Origin: Pseudomonas sp. AKS31
GTDB lineage: Bacteria > Pseudomonadota > Gammaproteobacteria > Pseudomonadales > Pseudomonadaceae
Length of the DNA: 45,029 bases
Direction of reading: 5' to 3'
Assembly: GCF_023634765.1 (NCBI RefSeq)
Contig: NZ_JAMLFX010000002.1
Location: forward strand, 292,235-337,263
The notes under the pieces are model-generated. The model had not been told where the DNA came from, made no database searches, and saw only the letters and a list, made by a program, of their open reading frames with translations. Positions 26,364 through 34,234 of this stretch are shown piece after piece; positions within the stretch are counted from its first letter, which is position 1; every line of letters starts with the position of its first letter. The position numbers and the translations under genes were made by a program.

Positions 26364-27284
26364 TCATTTATTTTTGTTCAGGGCATTGAGCTGGCGGGCC
26401 AGTTCCAGAGCGACCCGACCGCTGTTGAAGGTCGGCAGCAGGTGCGTGAAGGGGATGTCGATCATTCGGTTTTCCCGCACCGCGCGCAGTTGCGACAGTA
26501 CCGGGTCGTGGCTCAGCAGATCGCGTTTGCGACTGGCGGGTGACCAGTCGGCGTCGGCCAGCAGGATCACGTCGGGATCGCTGGCCAGCAGGGTTTCGCT
26601 GTTCACGGTTACTCGATAAAGGTTGATGTCGGCGAACACATTGCGCGCACCGGCAGCGGCCAACAGCTGGGTGACAAAGCCGCGTTGACCTTCGCTGTCG
26701 AGGCCTTTGACCTCGCTGTCGAGATAGAACACCGACAGCGGTTGGCCAGTGGCGCCCAAGGCCCGGGCGCTGGCGAGATCGGCGTCCATGGCCTCGCTCA
26801 ACTGCTGCGCCTGTGGCTGTTTGTGCAGCAATTTGCCCAAGGTCAGCAAGTCACTGCGAACTTGCGCGAAGTAATCCAGCGAATGCCCGTTGCAGGCCGA
26901 CTCGAGCAAATAGGACGCGATGCCATTGCGCGCCAGCCCCGAACGCGAGGTCACACCGTCGCCGAACGCTGTGGCAAACCCGCCGATCACCAGATCCGGT
27001 TTTTGTGCATAAAGGACTTCGCTGGCCGGGTACTGCCGCGCGATCACCGGCACACCGAAATACTCGGATGGCTGCTGAGCGGCAGCGGTGTCATCCAGAT
27101 AGGCCACGCCGACCAACGCTGGCCCGGCGCCCAGCACCAGGACGATATCGGCCGCATGCTGATTGAGCGCGACGATGCGCGAAGGCTTTACGGCGTCCCA
27201 TTGCTCGCCGCAATTGCGGTAACTGTCGGCGAGTACGGGCATTGCGCAGAGCAGGGCGGCAAGCGCCACCAGGATCGATCTCAT
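26364..27284 (-). CDS. Periplasmic ABC-transporter binding protein, cobalamin/siderophore type (BtuF-like)
   Basis: The 306-residue protein has a signal peptide (MRSILVALAALLCAMPVLA) and the class III metal-chelate-binding fold: SRIVALNQHAADIVLVLGAG, YAQKPDLVIGG, and a C-terminal MIDIPFTHLLP. It is third in an operon headed by a cobalamin riboswitch, and its start overlaps the stop of the ferredoxin gene by 4 bp. This points to corrinoid capture in the periplasm. No permease or ATPase is in the window; they must lie elsewhere. Confidence 0.88.
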   Translation of the reverse strand: MRSILVALAALLCAMPVLADSYRNCGEQWDAVKPSRIVALNQHAADIVLVLGAGPALVGVAYLDDTAAAQQPSEYFGVPVIARQYPASEVLYAQKPDLVIGGFATAFGDGVTSRSGLARNGIASYLLESACNGHSLDYFAQVRSDLLTLGKLLHKQPQAQQLSEAMDADLASARALGATGQPLSVFYLDSEVKGLDSEGQRGFVTQLLAAAGARNVFADINLYRVTVNSETLLASDPDVILLADADWSPASRKRDLLSHDPVLSQLRAVRENRMIDIPFTHLLPTFNSGRVALELARQLNALNKNK

Positions 27285-27640
27285 ACCTGCGCCTTGATCA
27301 GCAAATCCGCAACCACTTCACCGCCCACCAGATGTCCCTCGACCAGCCGCTGCACATCTTCATGGCTGCGCACGCCATACCAGCAGCGCTCCGGGTACAC
27401 CGTCACAATCGGCCCCAGATTGCACGGAAACTGGCAGTGCGTGCGGGTCAGCAAGACCCCGCACGGCGTCTCGATGTGATCGTGTGTCAGCAAATGCCGG
27501 CGCAAGGTTTTCCATAACTGCAAGGCGCCGCGCTGGGTGCAGCGCGGGCCGGTGCAGACGAATACATGGCGCGCATGCTCGGGCACTTGCGACCAGTCCG
27601 GGTGCGTGTCGACGCCGTCGACGGTTGTGATCTCACTCAT
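27281..27640 (-). CDS. Thioredoxin-like [2Fe-2S] ferredoxin-type protein
   Basis: The 119-residue protein has a cysteine pattern suited to a [2Fe-2S] cluster in a thioredoxin-like fold: FVCTGPRCTQRG near the N-terminus and a second pair in HCQFPCNLGP. Such proteins often accompany cobalamin genes and may help reduce corrinoids. It overlaps both neighbours by 4 bp (ATGA), so translation of the three genes is probably coupled. The exact redox partner is not indicated. Confidence 0.85.
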   Translation of the reverse strand: MSEITTVDGVDTHPDWSQVPEHARHVFVCTGPRCTQRGALQLWKTLRRHLLTHDHIETPCGVLLTRTHCQFPCNLGPIVTVYPERCWYGVRSHEDVQRLVEGHLVGGEVVADLLIKAQV

Positions 27641-29577
27641 CAGAAGCGGTACGTGTAGCGCACTTCGGAGGTGAACGGCCGGCCGAGGTTATCGACGTTG
27701 CTCGAACGGCTGGTGACGTAATCACGGTCGAAGAGGTTTTCCACCAGCAGGCTCACGCGGTGCTGGTGGGCATTGTCGAGGTAGCGATAAGCGTCGGCGT
27801 CGACCACGGAATAATTGCCGTATTCGACTTGCTTGGAACTCTTGATGTCGCGGATGTAACGGATCGCACCGCCGGCGCCCCACAGGCGGTTTTCCGATTC
27901 ATAGCCCAGCCGCGAGCGGGCGAAGAAGCTCGGGATATCGTTGAGGGTCACACCGCTGCGCGATTCGGTGAGGTTGCGGGTCATGTCCGCTTGCAGGCTC
28001 CACCGATCGTTGAGCGCGAGCTTGGCGTCGGCCTCGAAACCACGCATGCGCACCAGGCCTTCACCGTTGACCCAGTGAATGTCGTCAAGGGTAATCAGGT
28101 CATCGATCTTGCGTTTGAACAGGGTCACGCTGGCGCTGAATTCACGGTCCAGCAAGAAGCCTTTGTAGTCGACACCGAGTTCAGCGTTGCGGCTTTTTTC
28201 CGGCTTCAGGTTGCGATTGCCGATCTCGTCGCCCGGCTCGTTGACGAACAGTTGCTCGGCGTTCGGCAGTTTGTAGGCGCTACCGTATTGGCCGCGCACC
28301 GACCAGTTGTCGTTGAGGTCATACAGCGAAGTGAGCATGCCGACCGTGGCGCCGTCGCCGCCGCTCATGGCTTCGTGACGTACGCCGATGCTCGGGTGCC
28401 AGTCGGGCAGGGCGTCGATTTGCGGCCGCAGTTGCGTGTAGAACGCGTGGGCTTCGGCCTTGTCGTTGTCGATGATCAACACATCGTCCTGACCCTTGAA
28501 CCATTGATTGTCGGTGCCGAACACCAGCACATGGCCGCCGGGCAATTGAGCCTTGCCTTCGGCCTGCACACCCCAGTCGGTGAAGCCCCAATAGTCGTTG
28601 TGATTAATGACCCTGGTGCCGCTGCCATTGACGTTGTTGACGCGGGTATAACGTGTGTCCCAGTCGTTGATATGGCCTTTGACGAAGTAGCTCAGGCGTT
28701 CATTGAGGGTTTGTTCGAAGGTCGCTGTGGCGATCTGCTGCACGCGGTCGTTGTTGGTCTGGTGATTGTCCAGCGGGCGGGCGAAGTCGAGGTTGGCGTC
28801 GGCGTACTGGTAGAACAGTTCCAGCCGCGCATCATCCTCGAACGACTGAATCGCCTTGCCGCCGAACGTGGTGACTTCGTAGGCGCGCTTTTTCTCGCTG
28901 ACGTTCTTCAGGTCGCGGTTGCGGTACGGCTGGTAACCGTCGGAGACGTTGTGGCTGACGTACGCCAGCAGACCGAGATCGCCAAAGCCGTTGGTGAAGA
29001 TATTCTCGACGCGGGCGTCTTCGGTGGTGCCGCCAAAGCTGTCGACGCCTAGATTCACCTCGCCGGAGGCTTTGCGCGACTGCGGGCTGCGGGTGACGAT
29101 ATTGATCACGCCGGACACGGCCTGGGTGCCGAACAACAGGCTCTGGCCACCCTTGAGCACTTCGATGCGCTCGATGGCGTTGGCCGGCAGGGTGTCCAGA
29201 TAGAGGCCGCCGTACAGGCGATTGTTCAGGCGCACGCCGTCGAGCAGGATCAGCGTGTCGTCGTTGCGCCCGCCGAGCAGCGAATAGGTGCCGTAGTCGA
29301 ACGGGCCGTTTTTCGGCGCGACATACAAGCCGGGAATGAACATCTGCATCACGCGGCTGACATCGGCGCTGGGGCCGGCGCGTTCGATCTGCTCGCGGCT
29401 GACGATCTCGACCTTGCTGCCGAATCTGGCCATGTCGGCGACGGTGGTGGACTCCACCGACGGTGCAGAAACGATTTGCTGATTGAGTTGCAGTGGCGCG
29501 TCGTCGGCCAGCAGCACAGGGCTGAACAGGCAGCCGCACAAGAACGTTGGAGCCGAGGTGTAGAAAGGTCGAATCAT
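27640..29577 (-). CDS. TonB-dependent outer-membrane receptor, cobalamin type (BtuB-like)
   Basis: The 645-residue outer-membrane receptor has a signal peptide ending near LLADDAP. The plug domain lies at about residues 45-160 (VEIVSREQIERAGPSADVSRVM, GGRNDDTLILLDGVRLNN, IERIEVLKGGQSLLFGTQAV), followed by a 22-strand barrel ending VRYTYRF with the C-terminal Phe. The ATG at 29577 gives the proper signal peptide; an upstream in-frame ATG would start within the riboswitch leader. A cobalamin riboswitch lies upstream, so corrinoid uptake is well supported. Confidence 0.92.
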   Translation of the reverse strand: MIRPFYTSAPTFLCGCLFSPVLLADDAPLQLNQQIVSAPSVESTTVADMARFGSKVEIVSREQIERAGPSADVSRVMQMFIPGLYVAPKNGPFDYGTYSLLGGRNDDTLILLDGVRLNNRLYGGLYLDTLPANAIERIEVLKGGQSLLFGTQAVSGVINIVTRSPQSRKASGEVNLGVDSFGGTTEDARVENIFTNGFGDLGLLAYVSHNVSDGYQPYRNRDLKNVSEKKRAYEVTTFGGKAIQSFEDDARLELFYQYADANLDFARPLDNHQTNNDRVQQIATATFEQTLNERLSYFVKGHINDWDTRYTRVNNVNGSGTRVINHNDYWGFTDWGVQAEGKAQLPGGHVLVFGTDNQWFKGQDDVLIIDNDKAEAHAFYTQLRPQIDALPDWHPSIGVRHEAMSGGDGATVGMLTSLYDLNDNWSVRGQYGSAYKLPNAEQLFVNEPGDEIGNRNLKPEKSRNAELGVDYKGFLLDREFSASVTLFKRKIDDLITLDDIHWVNGEGLVRMRGFEADAKLALNDRWSLQADMTRNLTESRSGVTLNDIPSFFARSRLGYESENRLWGAGGAIRYIRDIKSSKQVEYGNYSVVDADAYRYLDNAHQHRVSLLVENLFDRDYVTSRSSNVDNLGRPFTSEVRYTYRF

Positions 29578-29580
29578 TGT

Positions 29581-29606
29581 CTTCTCGAAAAGGATCTTCG
29601 CAGAAG
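29581..29606 (-). promoter_or_regulatory. Hairpin sequestering the Shine-Dalgarno sequence of the TonB receptor gene
   Basis: CTTCTCGAA (29581-29589) and TTCGCAGAAG (29597-29606) pair, with one bulge. On the minus-strand mRNA the 3-prime arm contains GAGAAG, four bases before the ATG at 29577. With the riboswitch aptamer upstream, this is a credible translational expression platform. Confidence 0.6.
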
Positions 29607-29682
29607 AGCATGCAAGAGAAGGCATCGCGCACAGCCAATACCGGCCCATGCCCGCCCACCGCAGGATTTTGCCAAACACTTT

Positions 29683-29866
29683 CCAGGCCGGTCTCCGGGC
29701 TCGCGCGTATCGAGGCTTTCACCTTCCCATGGCTGTGTGGCCACAGTGGTGTATTGAAAGCATCACGCGCATACCGTTGCGGGGGCAGCACCGGACTTGT
29801 TCGAAAAGAACGTACCGGTTTCCCGTTTCACCCCATGCACGGCGGCATGGGACACCTGAAACTGGC
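29683..29866 (-). ncRNA. Cobalamin (AdoCbl) riboswitch
   Basis: Read on the minus strand, the conserved elements occur in order: GGTGTCCC start, GTGAAACGGGAAACCGGT, TCCGGTGCTGCCCCCGCAAC, CCACTGTGGCCACA, GGGAAGG, and the B12 box GCCCGGAGACCGGCC (29686-29700). This is a full-length B12 aptamer. It lies about 105 nt upstream of the TonB receptor start and should repress the three-gene operon when cobalamin is plentiful. Confidence 0.96.
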
Positions 29867-29921
29867 CGGCATCTGAACATTCGACGAGCGTCTCGTCAAT
29901 GTGTCAACCAACGGAGGAAGT

Positions 29922-30815
29922 CTATTGAATGCGTTCCAGAGCGACAAACTGGCCACTCAACCACGTATAAAGCTGAGACACCGCCGGGGTGATCTGCTTG
30001 CGATGCGGGCACACCAGGCTCAACGGTGAGGCATTGCCGGGAAAATCCTTCAGCAGCACGACCAGTCGTCCTGCGATCACGTCTGCACTGACGTCCAGCC
30101 AGGATTTGTTGGCGATGCCTTCGCCGCTCAACGCCCAGCGGCGCACGATGTCGGCGTCGTCGCTGAACAGCGGTCCCGAGACCTGGATCGTTTCACTGCC
30201 AAGGCTCCACTTGTCGTAGATCCGGCCACCTTGCTGGTAGAGCAGGCAAGGGTGGTTGTGCAGATCGACCGGCGTTTGCGGGTATCCGTGGCGCTCCACG
30301 TATTCCGGTGCGGCGACCAGCACTCGCCGGTTCCACGGTGCCAGCGGCAGCGCCACGTAGTTGGCATCTTCATTCGAGCCGTATCGAATCGCCACGTCTA
30401 CCGGGTCACGAAACAAGTCGGCCATCTGGTCCGACAGGGAAAATCGCAAGGTCAGCTCCGGGTGCTGGCGGCGAAACAGCGTGAGCCACGGCAGCAAAAT
30501 GTTGCGCCCCAGATCCGACGGCGCCGTCACTTGCAGCACGCCACGCAACGTGGCGGTTTCACCGCGCAGGTTTTCCTTGCCTTGCTTGAGCGCCTCCAGC
30601 ACCGAGTGGGCGGTGGGCAAGTATTGCTCGCCCTCGGCGGTTAATCGCAGGCTGCGGGTGGTGCGCGCAAACAGGCGCACGTCCAGCTCACGCTCCAGTC
30701 GCTTGATCGCCGCGGCAACCTGACCGGGCAATAAATCCGCCTCAAGGGCGGCAGCGGTGAAGCTGCCCAGCGCGGCGCTGCGGGTGAACAAACCAAGATC
30801 ATCAATGCGGATCAT
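29922..30815 (-). CDS. LysR-family regulator divergent from the redox/AceE cluster
   Basis: The 297-residue regulator has a LysR helix-turn-helix (MIRIDDLGLFTRSAALGSFT, AAALEADLLPGQVAAAIKRL) and an effector domain of the CrgA-like subgroup (VDVAIRYGS, WNRRVLVAAPEY). The ATG at 30815 has AGGAG upstream and the correct family N-terminus. It is divergent from the quinone-oxidoreductase-like gene 110 bp away and probably controls that cluster. An operator palindrome overlaps its own ribosome site. Confidence 0.9.
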   Translation of the reverse strand: MIRIDDLGLFTRSAALGSFTAAALEADLLPGQVAAAIKRLERELDVRLFARTTRSLRLTAEGEQYLPTAHSVLEALKQGKENLRGETATLRGVLQVTAPSDLGRNILLPWLTLFRRQHPELTLRFSLSDQMADLFRDPVDVAIRYGSNEDANYVALPLAPWNRRVLVAAPEYVERHGYPQTPVDLHNHPCLLYQQGGRIYDKWSLGSETIQVSGPLFSDDADIVRRWALSGEGIANKSWLDVSADVIAGRLVVLLKDFPGNASPLSLVCPHRKQITPAVSQLYTWLSGQFVALERIQ

Positions 30816-30834
30816 TTTCACTCCTGCAGTGAAA
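30816..30834. promoter_or_regulatory. LysR operator palindrome
   Basis: TTTCACT (30816-30822) and AGTGAAA (30828-30834) form a perfect palindrome around CCTGC. It abuts the start codon of the LysR gene and covers its Shine-Dalgarno site, so binding should repress the regulator while positioning it for the divergent operon. Confidence 0.65.
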
Positions 30835-30925
30835 GTGTTGGCGCATTCTGCTGGTTTTTCTTTGTGCTTGGGAAGTCGAAGATGGCGACAAGCGAGCACA
30901 TCAGCTCTTCAGACAGCGAGTTTCC

Positions 30926-31933
30926 ATGAAAGCCATCACCTTCACACAACACGCCTTGCCCATTGAGGATCCGCAGTCGTTGCAGGACATCGACCTCCCG
31001 GTGCCGACGCCCGGCCCAAGGGATTTGCTCGTAGAGGTTCAAGCAGTGTCGGTCAATCCGGTCGATACCAAAGTGCGCGCCGGCACTTTCACCAAAGAAC
31101 CGAAAATCCTCGGCTGGGATGCCGCCGGCATCGTCCGCGAGGTCGGCGCTGAAGTGACGCTGTTTCAGCCTGGCGACGAAGTGTTCTACGCAGGCTCCCT
31201 TGCCCGCACCGGCAGTTATAGCGAATTTCACCTGGTGGACGAGCGAATCGTCGGGCACAAACCGCGTTCATTAACTGCAGCGGATGCGGCGGCATTGCCG
31301 TTGACGTCGATCACCGCCTGGGAACTGTTGTTCGACCGTCTCGGTGTCACCGAGGGTTCAGGGCAGGGCAAGTGCCTGTTGATCACGGGTGCAGCGGGCG
31401 GCGTCGGTTCGATGCTGGTGCAACTGGCCCGACAGTTGACGCGACTTACCGTCATCGGCACCGCCTCGCGGCAGGAAACGGCTGACTGGGTCCGGCAATT
31501 GGGCGCGCATCACGTCATCGATCACAGTCAGCCGTTGATCGCACAGTTGCAGGCACTGGGCATCGACGAGGTCAGCCATGTCGCCAGCCTGACCCATACC
31601 GAGCAGCATTTTGCCCAGTTGATCGAAGTGCTTCGACCACAAGGGCGTCTGGGCGTGATCGACGATCCTGAGAGCCTCGACGTGATGCCGCTCAAGCGCA
31701 AGTCGCTGTCGCTGCACTGGGAGCTGATGTTCACCCGTTCGCTGTACGAAACCCCGGACATGATCGAGCAGCATCACCTGCTCAATCGCGTCAGCGATCT
31801 GATTGACCAAGGCATTTTGAAAACGACGGTCGGTGAACATTTTGGCGCGATCAACGCGGCAAACATGCGCCGTGCCCATGCCTTGGTCGAGAGCGGCAAG
31901 GCCCGAGGCAAACTGGTTCTCGAAGGTTTCTGA
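30926..31933 (+). CDS. Zinc-type alcohol dehydrogenase/quinone oxidoreductase family protein
   Basis: This 335-residue medium-chain reductase begins MKAITFTQHALPIEDPQSLQD and has the GroES-like segment SVNPVDTKVRAG and the nucleotide motif LLITGAAGGVGSMLVQLARQ. The catalytic-zinc cysteine and the structural zinc cysteine cluster are not evident, which fits the NADPH quinone oxidoreductase/zeta-crystallin side of the family. It is the first gene of the rightward cluster behind the divergent LysR regulator. The likely role is reduction of quinones or enones; the substrate is not proven. Confidence 0.9.
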   Translation: MKAITFTQHALPIEDPQSLQDIDLPVPTPGPRDLLVEVQAVSVNPVDTKVRAGTFTKEPKILGWDAAGIVREVGAEVTLFQPGDEVFYAGSLARTGSYSEFHLVDERIVGHKPRSLTAADAAALPLTSITAWELLFDRLGVTEGSGQGKCLLITGAAGGVGSMLVQLARQLTRLTVIGTASRQETADWVRQLGAHHVIDHSQPLIAQLQALGIDEVSHVASLTHTEQHFAQLIEVLRPQGRLGVIDDPESLDVMPLKRKSLSLHWELMFTRSLYETPDMIEQHHLLNRVSDLIDQGILKTTVGEHFGAINAANMRRAHALVESGKARGKLVLEGF

Positions 31934-31981
31934 TTTCACTCATTCAGACGGGCCTGCACGCGGGCCGGTCAGGAGCAGCTC

Positions 31982-33154
31982 ATGCGTATGAAAAAGCTTT
32001 CTGCTGCATTGGCCATGGTCATGGCAGCGCCGTTCGCCCATGCAATCAGCGCCGTCGCGTTGCCGGCTGATGCCCCCGCCGACCGATCGTTCGGCAAGCT
32101 TGAACAGGTCCATGCGTTCTACGACGCGATGCCCACCGGCGTGACCGTCACCGAGACCGGGCGAATCTTCGTCAACTTCCCGCGTTGGGGCGACAACGTG
32201 CCGTTCACCGTGGGCGAGATCCGCGACGGCAAAGTCGTGGCTTACCCGAACGCGGCGATCAACCAGGAAAACCTCAACGATCCCAGTGATGGTCTGATCA
32301 GCGTACAAAGCGTGGTGGCCGACGGGCGGGGCCGTGTCTGGTTGCTCGATACCGCCGCACCGGGTTTCGCAGAGCCAAAACCCAAAGGCGCGAAGCTGAT
32401 CGCGGTGGATCTGGTCAGCAACAAGATCGTCAAGCGTCTGGTGTTCCCGGACAACGTCATGTTGCCGAGTACCTACGTCAACGACATGCGTTTCGACTTT
32501 CGCAAAGGCCCAGAGGGTACGGTCTATCTCACTGACTCGTCCCTGCGCGGACCGGGCGCAATCATCGTCATGGACATCGCCAGCGGCAGTGCAATGCGCC
32601 GTTTGAGCGGTGTGCCGGCAACCTCGGTTGACCCGACTTTTGTTCCGGTGGTTGAAGGCCTGCCACTCACCGTTGAAAGTCCGGACGGCAAGCGCAAACC
32701 GCTGGGCGTGGCCTCGGACGGCATCGCGCTGTCGGCGGACGGCAAGACGCTGTATTTCACGCCGCTGTCGAGTCGGCACCTGTATTCGGTGTCCACCGCG
32801 TTGCTGCGTGATGCCAACTTCAGTGAACAGCAACTGACGGCCGCCGTGCAGGATCTGGGGGAGAAGGGCGCGTCCGATGGTCTGGAGGCTGACGCCGCCG
32901 GCGCCATCTATGCCGGCGATTACGAGCACAACGCGATCCGCAAACGCCTGCCGGACGGCCAATGGCAAACGCTGGTACACGACCCGCGCCTGCTCTGGCC
33001 AGACACATTGTCGATTGGCCCCGACGGCTATCTGTATTTCATCGCCAACCAGTTGCACCGCCAGGCGGCATTCCGTTCCGGGCAGGATCAGCGGCAAAAA
33101 CCTTACAGCCTGATGCGTCTGAAGATCGACGCAGCGCCGGCACCGACGCGCTGA
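31982..33154 (+). CDS. Exported MRJP/yellow-family beta-propeller protein
   Basis: The 390-residue protein has a signal peptide (MRMKKLSAALAMVMAAPFAHA). The mature part is a six-bladed propeller of the major royal jelly protein/yellow family: GRIFVNFPRWGDNVPFTVGE, then WLLDTAAPG, TYVNDMRFDF, SDGIALSADGKTLYF and ASDGLEADAAGAIYAGDYEH. Bacterial members are mostly uncharacterised; the fold relates to SMP-30 lactonases. AGGAG supports the start. A second family member closes the same cluster at 36951. Confidence 0.87.
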   Translation: MRMKKLSAALAMVMAAPFAHAISAVALPADAPADRSFGKLEQVHAFYDAMPTGVTVTETGRIFVNFPRWGDNVPFTVGEIRDGKVVAYPNAAINQENLNDPSDGLISVQSVVADGRGRVWLLDTAAPGFAEPKPKGAKLIAVDLVSNKIVKRLVFPDNVMLPSTYVNDMRFDFRKGPEGTVYLTDSSLRGPGAIIVMDIASGSAMRRLSGVPATSVDPTFVPVVEGLPLTVESPDGKRKPLGVASDGIALSADGKTLYFTPLSSRHLYSVSTALLRDANFSEQQLTAAVQDLGEKGASDGLEADAAGAIYAGDYEHNAIRKRLPDGQWQTLVHDPRLLWPDTLSIGPDGYLYFIANQLHRQAAFRSGQDQRQKPYSLMRLKIDAAPAPTR

Positions 33155-33208
33155 TTTCCAAGCGGCATTGAGGTTTACGTTTTCACTTTTCAGATCAGGA
33201 GTTCAATC

Positions 33209-33862
33209 ATGGATCTCGTTTCTCTGGCCAAGCGCCGATTCACCACAAAAGTTTTCGATGCCGACCGCAAGATTCCCAGGCACACACTGGAGTTACTGCT
33301 GGAACAACTGCGTAACAGTCCGTCGTCGGTCAACTCCCAGCCTTGGCATTTCGTGGTTGCCGAGAGTGATCAGAGCCGGGCCCGAATCGCCCACAGTACT
33401 CAGGGACCGTTCAGCTTCAATCAGCCGAAAATACTCAACGCGTCGCACGTCATCGTCTTTTGCACTCGCACGCATCTGCCGGAGGAATACCTGCAGGCGT
33501 TGCTGGCTCAGGAAGCCATGGACGGGCGTTTTCACAATGCCGAGGCGCGAGCAGGGCAGGAGCGTGGACGGCGCGGTTTTGTCGATCTGCATCGCTTCGA
33601 TCAGAAAGACCTGCAGCACTGGATGGAAAAGCAGACCTACCTCGCGCTGGGCACATTGCTGCTGGGTGCCGCCTCGCTGGGTATCGACGCGACGCCGATG
33701 GAAGGTTTCGACAGCAAAGTCCTCGACAGTGAACTGGGCTTGCGCGAACAGGGGTTCACCAGTCTGGTCGTGGTGAGCCTCGGCTATCACAGCAGCGAAG
33801 ACTTCAACGCAGGCCTGCCCAAGTCCCGCTTGCCGTCCCAGTCGCTGTTTACCTTTCTCTGA
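33209..33862 (+). CDS. NfsB-type NAD(P)H-dependent nitroreductase
   Basis: The 217-residue FMN flavoprotein belongs to the oxygen-insensitive nitroreductase/dihydropteridine reductase family. It begins LVSLAKRRFTTKVFDADRKI and contains the FMN-binding RNSPSSVNSQPWHFVV and the C-terminal VVVSLGYHSSEDFN. Members reduce nitroaromatics and quinones by two electrons. AGGAG lies at normal spacing before the ATG. Its place among other redox enzymes suggests electrophile or quinone handling. Confidence 0.92.
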   Translation: MDLVSLAKRRFTTKVFDADRKIPRHTLELLLEQLRNSPSSVNSQPWHFVVAESDQSRARIAHSTQGPFSFNQPKILNASHVIVFCTRTHLPEEYLQALLAQEAMDGRFHNAEARAGQERGRRGFVDLHRFDQKDLQHWMEKQTYLALGTLLLGAASLGIDATPMEGFDSKVLDSELGLREQGFTSLVVVSLGYHSSEDFNAGLPKSRLPSQSLFTFL

Positions 33863-33889
33863 ATGCAACCGGTCCCTGGAGTATTGAAG

Positions 33890-34198
33890 ATGAGCCAGTC
33901 CACAGAAACATTGATCTCGATTGCCGTGCTCAAGGCCAGGTCAGGCCAGGAGCAGGCCTTGAAAGAAGGCTTGCTGGCGCTGGTTGAGCCGACACGCGCA
34001 GAGCCGGGCAATCTCGATTACGTGTTGTTTGAACTGCGCGACCAGCGCGGCACGTTCTACATGCGCGAGGCCTTCAAGGATCAGGCGGCACTGGATGCGC
34101 ATTTCGCCATGCCTTACTTCAAGCGCTTTGCCGCCGTGGCGGATGACCTGCTGGAAGAGCCGCTGCAACTGATATTTCTCGAGCACGTCTCGAACTGA
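33890..34198 (+). CDS. ABM-domain monooxygenase (YgiN-like)
   Basis: The 102-residue single-domain protein has the dimeric alpha/beta ferredoxin-like ABM fold pattern: LISIAVLKARSGQEQALKEG, then YVLFELRDQRGTFYMREAFKD and HFAMPYFKRFAAVADDL. E. coli YgiN of this family acts with quinols. The ATG at 33890 follows the nitroreductase by 27 bp; an upstream in-frame start is less likely. Cofactor-independent monooxygenase or quinone-redox activity fits the neighbouring enzymes. Confidence 0.88.
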   Translation: MSQSTETLISIAVLKARSGQEQALKEGLLALVEPTRAEPGNLDYVLFELRDQRGTFYMREAFKDQAALDAHFAMPYFKRFAAVADDLLEEPLQLIFLEHVSN

Positions 34199-34234
34199 TC
34201 CAGTCGTCCACGCAACCTGTCAGGATGTTCTGCC

